DNA of 64,000 nucleotides from Rhizophagus irregularis (GCF_026210795.1 NC_089444.1:486501-550500); one strand, 5' to 3'. Counted from the first letter of the stretch, positions 34,437-46,311 are shown. Numbers and translations are program-made. Notes: generated from the letters alone by a model not told the origin.

Positions 34437-36703
34437 CATTGTTACATTTACGAAAATGGAATAACAAGGTAATAAAAGAAAAAGTGAATTGATGGATTTA
34501 TTAATTCAACATTTAAGGAAACCAAGAAGGCAAAAAATCTTGATAAAAATGATTAAAGAATTTGTTGGTGAAGAACTGATTACCTAGTCTAGTAAAAAAA
34601 AGATTGATCTTCAAATAAAACTACTAAACCACATTATCACAAAAACATATTTATTGGGCGATAATCCAAGTTTTTTTAGTATTTTATGTTTACCTTAGTA
34701 TTTAGTTAATTAATACCGTATTTGCTTGCTAGTAATTATTATTGTATAAATACATTTTCTGAAGTAAACTGAATTTACAATTTATAATATTAAATAATAC
34801 TTTATTTAAAACTATATGAAATATGTTTGAATTTTAATTAAAAAATCTACATAGACATATTTTACATATTTACAAAAAATTCATGTTTGGTCCTTAAAAT
34901 TATATAAAATAGTGTATGTAAAATTTTATATAGAACTTTTCATATTAAAACATCTCCTTTCACTGCTGCACAAAAAATAATAATTCCGTTCTGAAGGTAT
35001 GATAAAAGTAAGATACTAAAAAATTTGCCAATTATGATTAAAAGATATTTATTATAAACGAATGTCATGTATGAACAAGTTCAAAATAAATCACATTTCA
35101 TATATTTTACATTTTATAGTCTTAACTCCCCTTTAAACATGAACTCTTGTTTTTTAATTAAATTTTTTGGATTTTGATTAGAAATCATAATTATCATCAA
35201 TATATATAGCTACTCCTTTCTTTTTTTATCTAGATTTGATAAATTGTAATACCTCTGAGATCCTTTACCGATACCTTTTTAGTCCATAAACAAATCAATT
35301 AGAAAATATTAATCATAAATCGGAGAGGAGCTAAATAAATTGCGAAATATTTTTTAACTTATTACTAATAGCTAGACGACTAGACGTCCCTAAAAGTCCC
35401 AAACTCGGATCTAAATAAAATAACTAGTAACTAATAGTACTAATTATTAAGGTAAATTTTTAGATGTGACTGATTAATTTTGATAATACTTTATTGGATT
35501 AGGATGGGAGTGACGAATATCCAATGTCAAATCTTCATCGATATAGCTCATAACAATCCTCGGTATCCCACATCATTCAGGTGAATAGAACAATTATAGA
35601 AATCATTAATCAGATTTGGTTTAACATTGTGGCAGTTGTCTAGTCTAATTTATCATGATTATGTAAGATTACTTGCGATATAACTGTTATTAGGCACTTC
35701 GATATTATATTACGGTCAATATTGAATGAATGTTGTCATGACAATGACAGCCAATTATTCAACAACGACCTCCAATAATTAAATAAGACTGTATCATGGG
35801 TAATTTTTTAGCTCGAGGTGTAACGAAGGACTATATAATTCTCAAAGGTGATACATCTCTGGATGATGACCATCTTGTACAACTTCGGACTTAATACCGG
35901 TTTCCATTTCAATAAATTCAAGTTAATACGAAAATTGCAAAACAATTTTCTGATATTTTTTAGTTCATAAATCGAGGGAAATTCCATTGAAGAATGGTTG
36001 ATTACTTGCAAGTCATTCAAAAAAAAAGTGAATGAAAGTGAATAGCCGATCGATTAATACTTTTTGAAAGTGAATGAAAGTTGTTTACAGTAAATTTATA
36101 AGTTGCGTAACATCCGCCATTTTTCTCCTCGTCGAGAGAAACTCAGAATCATTGGACCGACTTTATTATGAGCTTTACCGAGTTTTACCGAATGTGCTGA
36201 GTGTCTCTCGAACGTCCCGCAGCTTATGAAATGGTTGTAAATTACGAATGTTTAAATCTTTTTATAAAAGATCCAAAAAATCTTAAACTCAGATAACGGA
36301 TGTGATGAATCTAGAACTTTTTATAAATATCATCAAATCTTGTTTCTCGAACATTTAAAACGTGAGCATTAATCACATTGTCAAGTTGAAAAAACTACAT
36401 ATATTTACGTCTTACGATCAAAATTACATATCAACTGTCCGTATAGGAATAATTATTCGTCGGTTAGATAGTTATTTATTAATTATAATTATAAACTTTA
36501 AGCGTGGCTAATTTTGATAATATTGAATGTTAATCGATATAATAACATAAAGTATATAAAAATCGCGATATGGAATTTTTTAAAATCAGCCAAAAATTGA
36601 CATTTATTTGAAATAAACTAAATATGCTGCTGTTTACAGTAGTATGTTATACATAAATGAAAAGCATACTATTTATCACAACGTAAAAAAAATACATTGT
36701 ATA
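34437..36703. other. Intergenic DNA with possible gene debris
   Basis: About 34456-34586 contains a short broken protein-like piece (KRKSELMDLLIQHLRK). The stretch 35460-36020, read on the minus strand, also has protein-like segments such as FNYWRSLLNNWLSL interrupted by stops. Neither is recognised. The rest is unremarkable AT-rich sequence. Confidence 0.35.
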
Positions 36704-37446
36704 TTATGCTAATGTATATTCATTGAGAATATTTTTCCAACATTCACGTTCGCTAATGTTTTTCCACCATCTAGAAACATTAGGACGTTTATTCCATAAA
36801 TCATTTTCACCAGCTTTAATAGCATAATTAGTTAAAGGAATATGAAGAAGATCGGCTAGAGAGAATTCTCCAGTTAAATAATCTTTATCCTCTAATAATT
36901 TTTCATAAACATCTAAAACTTTTTCGAGTTCTTCGCGAGCTTCGTTAATAATTTTAAGATCAGGTTCATTACCTCGGCGTTTCGCGAATACTAATTGCCC
37001 AACCAATTTACCTAAAGGTTGAGTATAATAAGAGATTTCTACTGAAATAAATTGTTCAACCAAAGCGGCTTTTTGTACATCGGAAGGAATAAGAACGGTG
37101 GAAGATTTGGTTCCTTGATATTTTTTTACCAAATAACGAGCGATTGCACGAGTTTCGTAAATTTGGAATCCATCATCATTGAGAGAAGGAATTTTTCCAC
37201 TATTTAAAAAAAAAAAAAGGAAAGTTCAAATCAGTAACTCGTGATGTTTCTGTGGCGTATATACTTTAAAGAAAAAAAAGGTTTTTTCACTTACAAAGGA
37301 TGTTTCGTAGCCAAATACTCTGGAGTTTTAATTTCTTCGAAACTATTTGGTTGAGTGAATTCATAAGATAATCCTAATTCTTTAAGAACGTGGAGTAGCA
37401 CAAGACAATAAGCAGAGATAGAGTATCCAGTAAGTTGAATGGTCAT
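36704..37446 (-). CDS. Glutathione S-transferase (phi/theta-like)
   Basis: Two exons, 37295-37446 and 36704-37199, joined in phase 2 to give 215 residues, the usual cytosolic GST length. The N-terminal thioredoxin-like fold begins MTIQLTGYSISAYC, with a candidate activating Ser near residues 10-12. It runs through HPFGKIPSL, where the Pro is the conserved cis-Pro that holds glutathione, and ETRAIARYL. The C-terminal helical domain ends with SLADLLHIPLTNY and NVSRWWKNISER, typical of phi-class-like fungal GSTs. The enzyme would conjugate glutathione to electrophiles or reduce peroxides in the cytosol. A frame from 37132 is only the tail of exon 2; the ATG at 37446 restores the glutathione site. 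Confidence 0.92.
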
Positions 37447-38397
37447 TTTTTTACGAGTTTTTTTAAAAGGGAGAAGAAAATTTATATTTATTTGTTGTCT
37501 TTTTTTTTTAATTTGAAAAAAAAAAAATATCTTGATTGAATTTAGAGATCGTATTTATAAAGAATTTTCATTCTTTAATTAAATTGCCGATCAAAAAATT
37601 CTCACACTAAGTAGTTTAAGTAGTTCATATGTAATAAATTAATCTGTGCAGACAATCCAAGTATGAAAGTATGAAAGTGAAGTTTATTACTAATCAACTA
37701 ATACATATGTTTACATCTTGTGACTAAAATTACACAAGATATTCGGCAATAAAATTCTCCGGTTAACGACCGACGTCGGCGGTGGTGTAATGCCAGAATC
37801 ATTTAATGAATTTATTAAGTATAAGGCGCAGTCTTATATTTAGTTTAAGTGTATAAATTTTATTTGTTATTTTTAGAAGTGATCAACTCCTGTCACATGA
37901 GTATACTTCAATGTTTATTAAATGAGGCTTATGAATTATTTGGGGCTTAGAAAATATCAATATACGAAAAAAGTTGAAATGGAAAATCTAAAATAGGAGA
38001 AATGATAAAATAATATATTGGGAATATTAGTAGAAATGATATCTCAGGAAATTATATAGATTTATAATTTATTATAAATAGGAGATAGATTCAATGTGAG
38101 CGCAGCAGAATTCTTTTGAAAATTTTAATATAGTTGCTGTAATTATTTTATCATTAGTATAATTTATTATTTAAATAAAGGAATAGTTAACGTCTCAACG
38201 TGGTAAGGACTTTGCGTTACAGTGGTAAATTACATCAGATCGGCAGACGTAAATTATGTCATTTCAAATAATTGTATCACCAAATGAATTAAATAATAAA
38301 ATTTTCTTGATAAACTTAATAATAATTTATTTAAAATAAGTAAATTTATAAGTAAAATGAATATTAATATTTGATATTTTAAATTGTTACTAAATAA
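37447..38397. other. Intergenic DNA
   Basis: No gene is supported. The stretch 38320-38395, just 3' of the F-box gene, is the empty-site counterpart of the MITE insertion at 41732-41866. Confidence 0.55.
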
Positions 38398-39996
38398 TCA
38401 TTCAATTTCCTTTACAAAATTAAATACGTTAATCACTGAACTATAGTAACTTTGCACTTTAATATTATACAACTCAAATTCCCTCACTTCATCTTCTAAT
38501 GAAATTAATTCCTTACCATAAAGATTAAAATTATAAAATGAAGTCTCAAAGGAAGGCTCACTAATAGCCAAATACCTAACCCTTTTCTTTTTCATAATAT
38601 ATTCTTTTATGGAGGGTAAAATATCTTGACTTTCCTTGTAATGAATTACTAATTTCTTAATAAAAGTATCTTGAGAATTTTCTAGAAATATTTCAAAATC
38701 GCTCACTTTAATGTGGTGAAGACTCAGATATAAATATTCTAATTCAGATGGAAGGGTTTGCCCTAAATTTTGTAATATGATTGAGCTACATTCAGCATTA
38801 CCATATGATGATGAATAATAATCATCCCAGATTAAACCACATGTACTAATTGAAAGATAATTAAGGTTTCGTTTAATATTTCCAATTAAATTGAGTATTG
38901 AATAAACAATCTGATCATCATTTCCACACATATCAAGAAATTTGATATTCTTACAATATTTTGTAATTAATTCTAATAATAAATGTTTCTTTTCTAATGA
39001 TACAAATTCAAATCCGTACCCAAAATTTTCCAAATATTCACCCGATTTTTGTAACAACATTTGTAATGACTCAATTTGTGACATCTCATTTATAAAAAAA
39101 GATCTTAATTTAAATGGTTTAGGTAAGGTAATAATTTGTTGAATAAATTCAGCATTTAAAGAAGAACAATAAACGATATGAACAGATTCTAAAACATATA
39201 ATTGTTCAAATATGTTTCTTAAATTGATTAAATCTTTAAAATTGACACGATATAATATGATAGTGTTTAAAGAATTTGAACAATTATAATCTTCTGATAA
39301 TAATAATGATTGATATATAGGTAAATTATTATAACCTAAGAAAACTTTTTTTAGATTTTGATGTGAGTTGATTATTTGTGATATACGATCTTTAATTAGA
39401 CTAATATTAATATTATATACAACATAAAGCTTTAAATTCCTAATATTGCGAACAAAATCAGGATTTTGTATAATTAATTCAAGTATATTATTAAGATGTG
39501 TAGATTCTTCAATAACATGTGAGACCTCAATTTCAAGAGTATGTAAATTTACTTCATTTTCAATAAATATTTTAAATAATGATACACAAATATCAATCAA
39601 TCCTATAATATCTAATTCATTGGGGTTTGAAATTCCTATAACAGTACAAAACCATTTCTTAATAGAAGTAATAAATTTACATGTATTCAAATATTTTAAA
39701 TAACTAAGATAATTGAACAGTGTATTTGAAGGTAATAAATTATTAATAATTCTATATTCTTTTAATTTTGTTCTAAACTTATATGAATTATGTGAGTAAA
39801 TTTCAATAAAATTATAATTATAATTTTCAGTAGGAATAGAAAATGGATTTTCCCATAATAATGGTATCGTTAAACGACACCATAATCTGTTAACTAAAAT
39901 GCATGAATATAAGGTTGAATAATCATTCTGAAAATATTTTATAATTTCATAAATTAATTCGGGAAAATCTCCTGAAAATATTTTTGAGCAAGACAT
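38398..39996 (-). CDS. F-box protein, paralogue 2
   Basis: A single exon of 532 residues starting MSCSKIFSGDFPELIYEI. The F-box-like region covers about residues 9-55 and includes CILVNRLWCRLTIP and LLWENPFSI. The central region keeps family blocks such as LHTLEIEV, NLKKVFLGY, LRSFFINEMSQIESL, YLENFGYGFEF and NIKFLDM, which read like irregular leucine-rich repeats for substrate binding. The C-terminus is full length (EFELYNIKVQSYYSS). It is closest to paralogue 3 in the ILQNLGQTLPSELEYL region. The frame is intact and no intron is needed. Confidence 0.87.
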   Translation of the reverse strand: MSCSKIFSGDFPELIYEIIKYFQNDYSTLYSCILVNRLWCRLTIPLLWENPFSIPTENYNYNFIEIYSHNSYKFRTKLKEYRIINNLLPSNTLFNYLSYLKYLNTCKFITSIKKWFCTVIGISNPNELDIIGLIDICVSLFKIFIENEVNLHTLEIEVSHVIEESTHLNNILELIIQNPDFVRNIRNLKLYVVYNINISLIKDRISQIINSHQNLKKVFLGYNNLPIYQSLLLSEDYNCSNSLNTIILYRVNFKDLINLRNIFEQLYVLESVHIVYCSSLNAEFIQQIITLPKPFKLRSFFINEMSQIESLQMLLQKSGEYLENFGYGFEFVSLEKKHLLLELITKYCKNIKFLDMCGNDDQIVYSILNLIGNIKRNLNYLSISTCGLIWDDYYSSSYGNAECSSIILQNLGQTLPSELEYLYLSLHHIKVSDFEIFLENSQDTFIKKLVIHYKESQDILPSIKEYIMKKKRVRYLAISEPSFETSFYNFNLYGKELISLEDEVREFELYNIKVQSYYSSVINVFNFVKEIE

Positions 39997-40068
39997 TGCG
40001 AGCGAAGAGAGAAAAAGAGAGGTATTTGTGTAACAAAATTTTTACTATTGTGTCAATTTATATATAAT

Positions 40069-40130
40069 ATTCGGAATTATGATTCCGAACCTTCCGATAT
40101 TGTCGCACAATTATGTCAATCAATTGTGTT
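40069..40130 (-). promoter_or_regulatory. Shared F-box upstream element, copy 2
   Basis: Contains the perfect dyad TTCGGAAT-TATG-ATTCCGAA, then CCGATATTGTCGCACAATT and the second dyad CACAATT...AATTGTG. It lies about 73-134 bases upstream of the ATG at 39996. Confidence 0.6.
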
Positions 40131-40821
40131 CACGTAAAGGCGCAATAACAAGGATGATCATTATCTCTGGTAATGATTACCAAACTAACCTCGGTCAAAA
40201 TTTAAAAAACACATCCAATAAATTTATAAATCTGAAAAATTTTTGTAAATATAGCTTTTTTGTTATAAAGAAAAAATTAATTATTGATTCCCATAATTAG
40301 AATCGATTTTAGAATCGATTAATCGCGATTTCGATTAATCATTTCTAATCAATAGTTCACCATTAAATTTATAGCAGAGCAATTCCAATGATCACAAATT
40401 CAACATCATTTATTTCGTTTTTACATATGTTTTTTGCATTAAAATAAATGTAATCAGTGATCGGCGGTAACTCTGCCCAAGTTTATAATTCCGGCCGGAA
40501 TTAAAACTTTTGTGTAACGCCATTCATAATTTTCTTTACCCGATGGCTAAACTGTTTATATGAAGTCACGTGATATAGAATTACATAATTCGGGCCGGCT
40601 AAAATCGATTCTTCGATTTTGGCAGAATCGATTCCAACCCATAATTGAATCAAGCCTTTAAATTTTTCTCAAAAATCATTTATACAACAACGTTTTGACT
40701 TTAGAAATTTTAAATTAGATCAAGTTTCTCTTTACTGGCGGCAATATTAATCAACTTATATTTTATTAAACTCTCTTTATTAAATGAATTAGAAATTCAA
40801 TATCATGTTGAATTTAACTCA
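40131..40821. other. Intergenic DNA
   Basis: No gene is supported. Words such as AATTCCGGCCGGAATT (40480-40495) resemble sequence upstream of the neighbouring F-box genes and may be duplicated flank. Confidence 0.4.
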
Positions 40822-41089
40822 CAGTAAATAGTTTTTGTATAAATTTATACCAAACGGGCTCATTGGCTCGAAATTAGCTCAAATTTACCCTATAAAAAAA
40901 AATTCTGGAAAAACTCCGATAAATGATCATTTTTCTAGTTTTTACTCCGAAGAAACTCAGACACGTGATCATTTTCTGAAAAATTTTTTATAGGGTTATG
41001 CAAAAAATAATCCAAATTTAAGCCAATCTAGAGCCAATTATATATAGATGAGCCCATTTGGTACAAATTTATACAAAAACTATTTACTG
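40822..41089. mobile_element. Inverted-repeat element (MITE) interrupted by a second MITE
   Basis: The left arm CAGTAAATAGTTTTTGTAT... and the right arm ...ATACAAAAACTATTTACTG are inverted copies extending about 60 bases inward (through ACCAAACGGGCTCA and ACCAAATGGGCTCA). The centre is occupied by a separate 108-bp element. The outer target duplication is unclear. Confidence 0.7.
40888..40995. mobile_element. 108-bp MITE, family A relative, nested
   Basis: The ends CCCTATAAAAAA and TTTTTTATAGGG are perfect inverted copies, flanked by a TTA duplication (40885-40887 and 40996-40998). It interrupts the outer element, so it is younger. TTA with short inverted repeats fits PIF/Harbinger. Confidence 0.75.
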
Positions 41090-41731
41090 GGACTGTTTTA
41101 AAAACAATACAATTATGTAGTACCAATAAAACTTGCTAGTGGAATAATTACTTTGCTTGGAAGTTTAACTTTTCTAAAAACTTATGATTAATAAATTCTC
41201 AACTTTTTAGTAAAATCTTATTTGGATGCAATCATTACATCAATTAGTAATGCTGGACGTACAGATTAGTAGATTACAATATCATTAAGATTATAATTTA
41301 TTGATGGAATTATTAATGAATACTACAATGCTTAGGCGATTTCTTTTTGTCTTTCTTGCCTACATCTTCTTTCAAAATTTTTTCTTCTCCTTTTAAACTC
41401 AATCTGACTTTTAAGATCTGTTACTTATTGGTTTTTCAGTAAATAAAATAGAAATCCAGTATGCTTAGAGAGAATTTTAACAGACTGAGGATCAAAATAT
41501 TTATGTGGTAAATCACAAATATAGTATGAGAAACTAGACACATGATTAATAAGCATAATATTGTAATTTGTAAATTATGACATTTTAAATTACTGTATCG
41601 CCAAGTTTTAGGATAAAGAATTCACTTGATAAAAGTAATGATAATCTCATTAACAAACTAATAAATAAATAGTATTTTATTTAGAATAAGTAAATTTATA
41701 AGCAACATTATATATAAGAATCTATTTGATA

Positions 41732-41866
41732 CCGTACCATTCCGAAATTAAACAACCATTTTTTGAACTTAATTCCGGCCAACGTAGTCATAATTCTGGT
41801 CAAAATCGCGATAATGCAGGCCAGGGTTGCTTATTTTCGGGGTTGTTTAATTTCGGAATGGCACGG
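41732..41866. mobile_element. 135-bp Tc1/mariner-type MITE
   Basis: The arms CCGTACCATTCCGAAATTAA and, inverted, CCGTGCCATTCCGAAATTAA are flanked by TA on both sides (41730-41731 and 41867-41868). The paralogous flank at 38370-38395 reads TTTGATATTTTAAATTG without the insert, which shows the pre-insertion state with a single TA. Confidence 0.85.
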
Positions 41867-42036
41867 TATTTTTAAATTGCTACTAAATAAATTCCCTCAT
41901 AAAATAATACACGTAGTAAATCAATAAACTATTAAAGCTTTGCACTTTAATATTATACAACTCAAATTCCTTCACTTCATCTTCCCATAAAATCAATTCA
42001 TTACAATAAATAATAGTAGATGCATCAAAGAAAGGT

Positions 42037-43524
42037 TCACCAATATATAGCTAAATATTTAACCCTTTCCTTTTTCATAATATATTCTTTTACAGTGGGT
42101 AAAATATCTTGACTTTCCCTATGATAAATTAATAATTTCTTAATAAAAGTATCTTGAGAATTTTTTAGAAATATTTCAAAATCACTTGTTTTAATGTGAT
42201 GAAGACTCAAATGTAAATACTCTAATTTAGAAGGAAGAGTTTGTCCTAAATTTTGTAATATGATTGAACTACATTCAGTATCACCATATGATGAATAAAA
42301 ATAATCCTCCCAGGTTAAAGGATTATTATTACATGTACTGATAGAAAGATAACTAAGATTTTGTTTAACATTTTCAATTAAATTGATTATTGGATAAATA
42401 ATCAGATTATCAATTCCATACAAATCAAGGAATTTGATATTCTTACAATATTTTGTAATTAATTCTAATAATTGTTGTTTTTTTAATGATAGATTATAAT
42501 CAAGATCAAATCTGTACCCAAAATTTTCTAAATAATCACCAGATTTTTGTAATAATAATTGTATTGATGATTCAATTTGTAATATCTCATTTATAAATAA
42601 AGATTTTAATTTAAATGGTTTAGTTAAAGTAATAATTTGTTGAATAAAATCACTTAAAGAAGAACAATGAACGACGTGAACGGATTCTAAAACATTTAAT
42701 TGTTCAAATATCTTTTTAAAATTATTCATATTATTAAAATCGACGGAACATAATATGATATTATTTAAAGAATTTGAACAATTGCAATCTTTTGATAATA
42801 ATAATGGACGATAGAAAAGTAAATTTCCATTACCTAATAAAATTGTTTTTAGATTTTGATGTAAATTAATTATTTGAATTATACGATCTTCAATTAGAAT
42901 GTTTTTAATATTATTAGATATAGCATAAAATTTTAAATTTCTAATATTATGGATAAAATTTGGATTTTGTAAAATTAACCCGAGAATATTATAAAAACAT
43001 GTATGAAAATAAGGATCTGTAACCTTAATTTCAAGAGTATGTAAATTTACTTCATTTTCAATAAATAATTTGAATAATGACATAATAATCAATTCTTTAA
43101 AATCCGTTACTGAATGAAAATTTAGACCTTTTAAAAAATATCTATTTTCGGGTTTTGATGTCCGGATAAAACCTTCAACCCACCCATCAACAGAATCAAA
43201 AATATCATATGTATTCAAATATTTTAAAAATTTAGGATAATTGAACAGTGTATTCAAAGGTAATGGATTATCATTGATTTTATATTCATTTAACTTATCA
43301 TCATTTAAATTATGTAAATAAATTTCAATAAAATTAAAATTATAATTTCCATTAGGATTTGAAATTGAAATTGGATTTTCCCATAATAATGGAATCGCTA
43401 AAAGACACCATAATCTGTTAACTAAAACGCATGAATATAAAGTTGAATAATCATTCTGTAAATATTTTATAACTTCACAAGTTAATTCAGGAAAGTCTCC
43501 AGGAAATATTTTTGAACAAGACAT
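42037..43524 (-). CDS. F-box protein, paralogue 3, C-terminus cut by a frameshift
   Basis: A single exon of 495 residues. The F-box-like region covers about residues 9-55 (DFPELTCEVIKYL, CVLVNRLWCLLAIP, LLWENPISI), followed by the family's LRR-like blocks (LHTLEIKV, LKSLFINEILQIESS, NIKFLDLYGID). It ends YLAIYW, about 50 residues short of its paralogues. In the shifted frame the missing family tail is still readable downstream to a stop at 41883-41885 (IGEPFFDAS, EVKEFELYNIKVQSF). One extra base in the ATATAT stretch near 42043 explains the truncation, which is recent because the tail has no other damage. The shortened protein may still work, since the F-box is complete. Confidence 0.83.
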   Translation of the reverse strand: MSCSKIFPGDFPELTCEVIKYLQNDYSTLYSCVLVNRLWCLLAIPLLWENPISISNPNGNYNFNFIEIYLHNLNDDKLNEYKINDNPLPLNTLFNYPKFLKYLNTYDIFDSVDGWVEGFIRTSKPENRYFLKGLNFHSVTDFKELIIMSLFKLFIENEVNLHTLEIKVTDPYFHTCFYNILGLILQNPNFIHNIRNLKFYAISNNIKNILIEDRIIQIINLHQNLKTILLGNGNLLFYRPLLLSKDCNCSNSLNNIILCSVDFNNMNNFKKIFEQLNVLESVHVVHCSSLSDFIQQIITLTKPFKLKSLFINEILQIESSIQLLLQKSGDYLENFGYRFDLDYNLSLKKQQLLELITKYCKNIKFLDLYGIDNLIIYPIINLIENVKQNLSYLSISTCNNNPLTWEDYFYSSYGDTECSSIILQNLGQTLPSKLEYLHLSLHHIKTSDFEIFLKNSQDTFIKKLLIYHRESQDILPTVKEYIMKKERVKYLAIYW

Positions 43525-43596
43525 GTTGTAAGCGAAAAGAGAAAAAGAGAGGTATCAAATTCTTATTATTATGCAAAACTGGGTAAATTATATTAA

Positions 43597-43632
43597 TTTT
43601 CGGAGTGATGATTCCGATATTGTCGCACAATT
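43597..43632 (-). promoter_or_regulatory. Shared F-box upstream element, copy 3
   Basis: TTTTCGGAGTGATGATTCCGATATTGTCGCACAATT in two adjoining parts, 73-108 bases upstream of ATG 43524. The first dyad has one mismatch and the right half of the second dyad is missing. Confidence 0.6.
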
Positions 43633-44691
43633 AATGCCTTTCATACGCAGCCTGATCGTAATTCTGGTAAACTCATAATACCGGCCAGAAATAACACTAA
43701 ACACACGGAATGTCGATCATTTATTTTTGGTAACGGCGTTTAGTAACATTATTTCCTAAATGGCAACCGAAATTCTGTCCAGAATTGGCCCGTATGAAGC
43801 TTGAATTGATTCATCATTGTAATCAAGTTCAATATTCTGGATGATGATGCATATAACTTTAATCGATCAAGATTGACTTGCATCAATTTACTTCTACACT
43901 TAGAGTTATTTGAAACCTTACACAGTTTATCTTTCTTTCCTTGGAAATCGAATTGTTTATAATTTATATGGTAGGGTACATCCCAAATTATAATGGGAAA
44001 TTAGACATTATTAACTTTCTGACTAGTAAGTTAATTTGCGTTTGATATGTCAAATTATTATCACTCAATTATTAGAATGGATTATTAAATTGATAAATCG
44101 TCATGGATAATTAATATTTTCAATAAATATTTTATTATTTTATTTTAGAATAATAGTAACTTTATTTATATAAAGGAATGTTTAAATTATTAGTACTAGA
44201 TAATTTTCTTTATAAAATTATAAACTTCAATGGTTAGTAAACAAAGTTTTCTGCTAGTAGATCACAACCAAAAAAAGAGTATCTATTTTTTTTTTTATAG
44301 ATTCTATTATTGAGGGGAAAAATAACAATCAAATTAATTTTATTCTTGATTTTGTATGGGATTCGAGTTGCATCAACTTTATTATCAAAGTTCTTAGCAT
44401 GTCATTACTAATTGTTATGTAGGTATTAATTTACATATTATATATTGAATTTTGCATTACTTTAGAGAATAACTAGCGTGAAAAATTAGTCCTAAGTAGA
44501 AACAAAGTTTATGTTGGCAAATCCCATGATTGAATATTATAAAAAATTGATGTTAGAATAAGTAGTTCACATTTATCATTAAATTAGCGATTTCAAGATT
44601 TTAAAATTATCTGCCATGAATCCATGGTTATTTATTTTTGAAAAAAAAAAACTTTATTTAAAAAGATGAAATGTTCAATCAATTTGAGTAA
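43633..44691. other. Intergenic DNA
   Basis: AT-rich sequence with a CCGGCCAGAAAT word near 43682 that resembles other F-box flanks. No gene is supported. Confidence 0.45.
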
Positions 44692-46311
44692 TTAATCAAT
44701 ATTCTTTACAAAATAATAAATGCTAACAATAGACAATAGATCATAATAATTTTGAACTTTAATATCATATAATTTAAATTCCTCCACAAAATCTTTTAAA
44801 TTAGATAAATCACCACATTCAACAGCATATCTTGGATCTTTTTCAAGGAAAATATCTTTAATAGCCAAATATTCAACCCTTTTTTCTTTCATAATATATT
44901 CTTTTATATAAGGTAAAATAATATTATCATCATCATTATTTTCTTGCATATTATTACTAATTAATAATTTCTTAATAAAAGTATTTTGAGAATTTTTTAA
45001 GAAAATTTCTAAATCAATTACTTTAATAAAAAGAATCAAACATAAATATTCTAATTTTGTAGGTAAAGCTTGTCCTAAATTTTGTAAAATAATTGAACTA
45101 CGTTCAATATTATTATTTAATTGAGAATCTTCAGATACATTGATAACCAAATAATTAAGATTTTGTTTGATATTTACAATTAAGTTGAGTGCCAAATGAA
45201 CAATCTGATTTTCAAATCCATAAAAATTAAGGAATTTTATACCCTTACAATATTTTATAATTAATCCTAAAGATTGATGTTTTAATGATAAATTATAATT
45301 AAATTCAAATCCAAAACCAAAATTTTCTAAATAACTACCAGATTTTTGTAATAATAATTGTAATGATTCAATTTGTGATATTTCATTTATAAATAAAGAT
45401 TTTAATTTAAATGGTTTAGATGAATTAATAATTTGTTGAGTAAAACCATTATTTAAAGAGGAACAATAAATCATATGAACAGATTCTAAAACATTTAATT
45501 GTTCAAGTACTTTATCAAGATTGATTAAAACTCTAAGATCGACGTAAAAGAAAATGATTGTATTTAAAGTATTTGAACAATTAGAAACTTTCAATAATAA
45601 TGATTGATATAAGGGTAAACCATGATAACCTAATAAAATTTTTTTAAGATTTTGATGTGAATGAATTATTTGTGATCCACGATTTCCAATTACTGGACTT
45701 CCATGATTATGAATATAAAGTTTCAAATTTCTAATATTATGAAAGAAATTCTTATTTTGTAAAATTAATTCAAGAATATTATTAAGACATGTATTAAAAT
45801 AAGTATTTGAATCCTCAATTTCAAGAGTATGTAAATCTATTTCATTATCAATAAATATTTTAAATAATGACATACTAATCAATCCTTTAAAATAAGTTAC
45901 TGAATTAAAACTTAAATCTGTCAAAAAATATCTATTTCCGGGTTTTGGATCACCGACAGCAACGTCAAACCACTCTTCAACAGAAAAAAGAACATCATAT
46001 GTATTTAAATATTTTAAAAACTTAATATAATTGAACAATGTATTCAAAGTTAATGAATTATCATTAACTTTATATGAATCTAATTTTTTTTTAAAATCAC
46101 CATTTAAATTACGTAAGTAAATTTCAATAAAATTATAATTTCCAGTATGAATTGAAAAAGGATTTTCCCATAATAATGATATCGCTAAACGACACCATAA
46201 TCTATTAACTAAAATACATGAATGTAAAGTTAAATGATCATTCTGTAAATATTTTATAACTTCATGAGTTACTTCGGGCAAGTCTCCTGAAAATATTTTT
46301 GAACAAGACAT
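44692..46311 (-). CDS. F-box protein, paralogue 4
   Basis: A single exon of 539 residues, the longest of the four. It starts MSCSKIFSGDLPEVTHEV; the F-box-like part (CILVNRLWCRLAIS, LLWENPFSI) ends near residue 55. Middle blocks such as LHTLEIEDSN, NLKKILLGYHGLP, LKSLFINEISQIESL and YLENFGFGFEF match the paralogues. A KLLISNNMQENNDDDN insertion near the C-terminus is peculiar to this copy. It ends with the full family tail (EEFKLYDIKVQNYYD). It shares a long N-terminal block with paralogue 3 (NRYFL, FNSVTYFKGLI), so those two are probably sister duplicates. The frame is intact. Confidence 0.87.
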   Translation of the reverse strand: MSCSKIFSGDLPEVTHEVIKYLQNDHLTLHSCILVNRLWCRLAISLLWENPFSIHTGNYNFIEIYLRNLNGDFKKKLDSYKVNDNSLTLNTLFNYIKFLKYLNTYDVLFSVEEWFDVAVGDPKPGNRYFLTDLSFNSVTYFKGLISMSLFKIFIDNEIDLHTLEIEDSNTYFNTCLNNILELILQNKNFFHNIRNLKLYIHNHGSPVIGNRGSQIIHSHQNLKKILLGYHGLPLYQSLLLKVSNCSNTLNTIIFFYVDLRVLINLDKVLEQLNVLESVHMIYCSSLNNGFTQQIINSSKPFKLKSLFINEISQIESLQLLLQKSGSYLENFGFGFEFNYNLSLKHQSLGLIIKYCKGIKFLNFYGFENQIVHLALNLIVNIKQNLNYLVINVSEDSQLNNNIERSSIILQNLGQALPTKLEYLCLILFIKVIDLEIFLKNSQNTFIKKLLISNNMQENNDDDNIILPYIKEYIMKEKRVEYLAIKDIFLEKDPRYAVECGDLSNLKDFVEEFKLYDIKVQNYYDLLSIVSIYYFVKNID

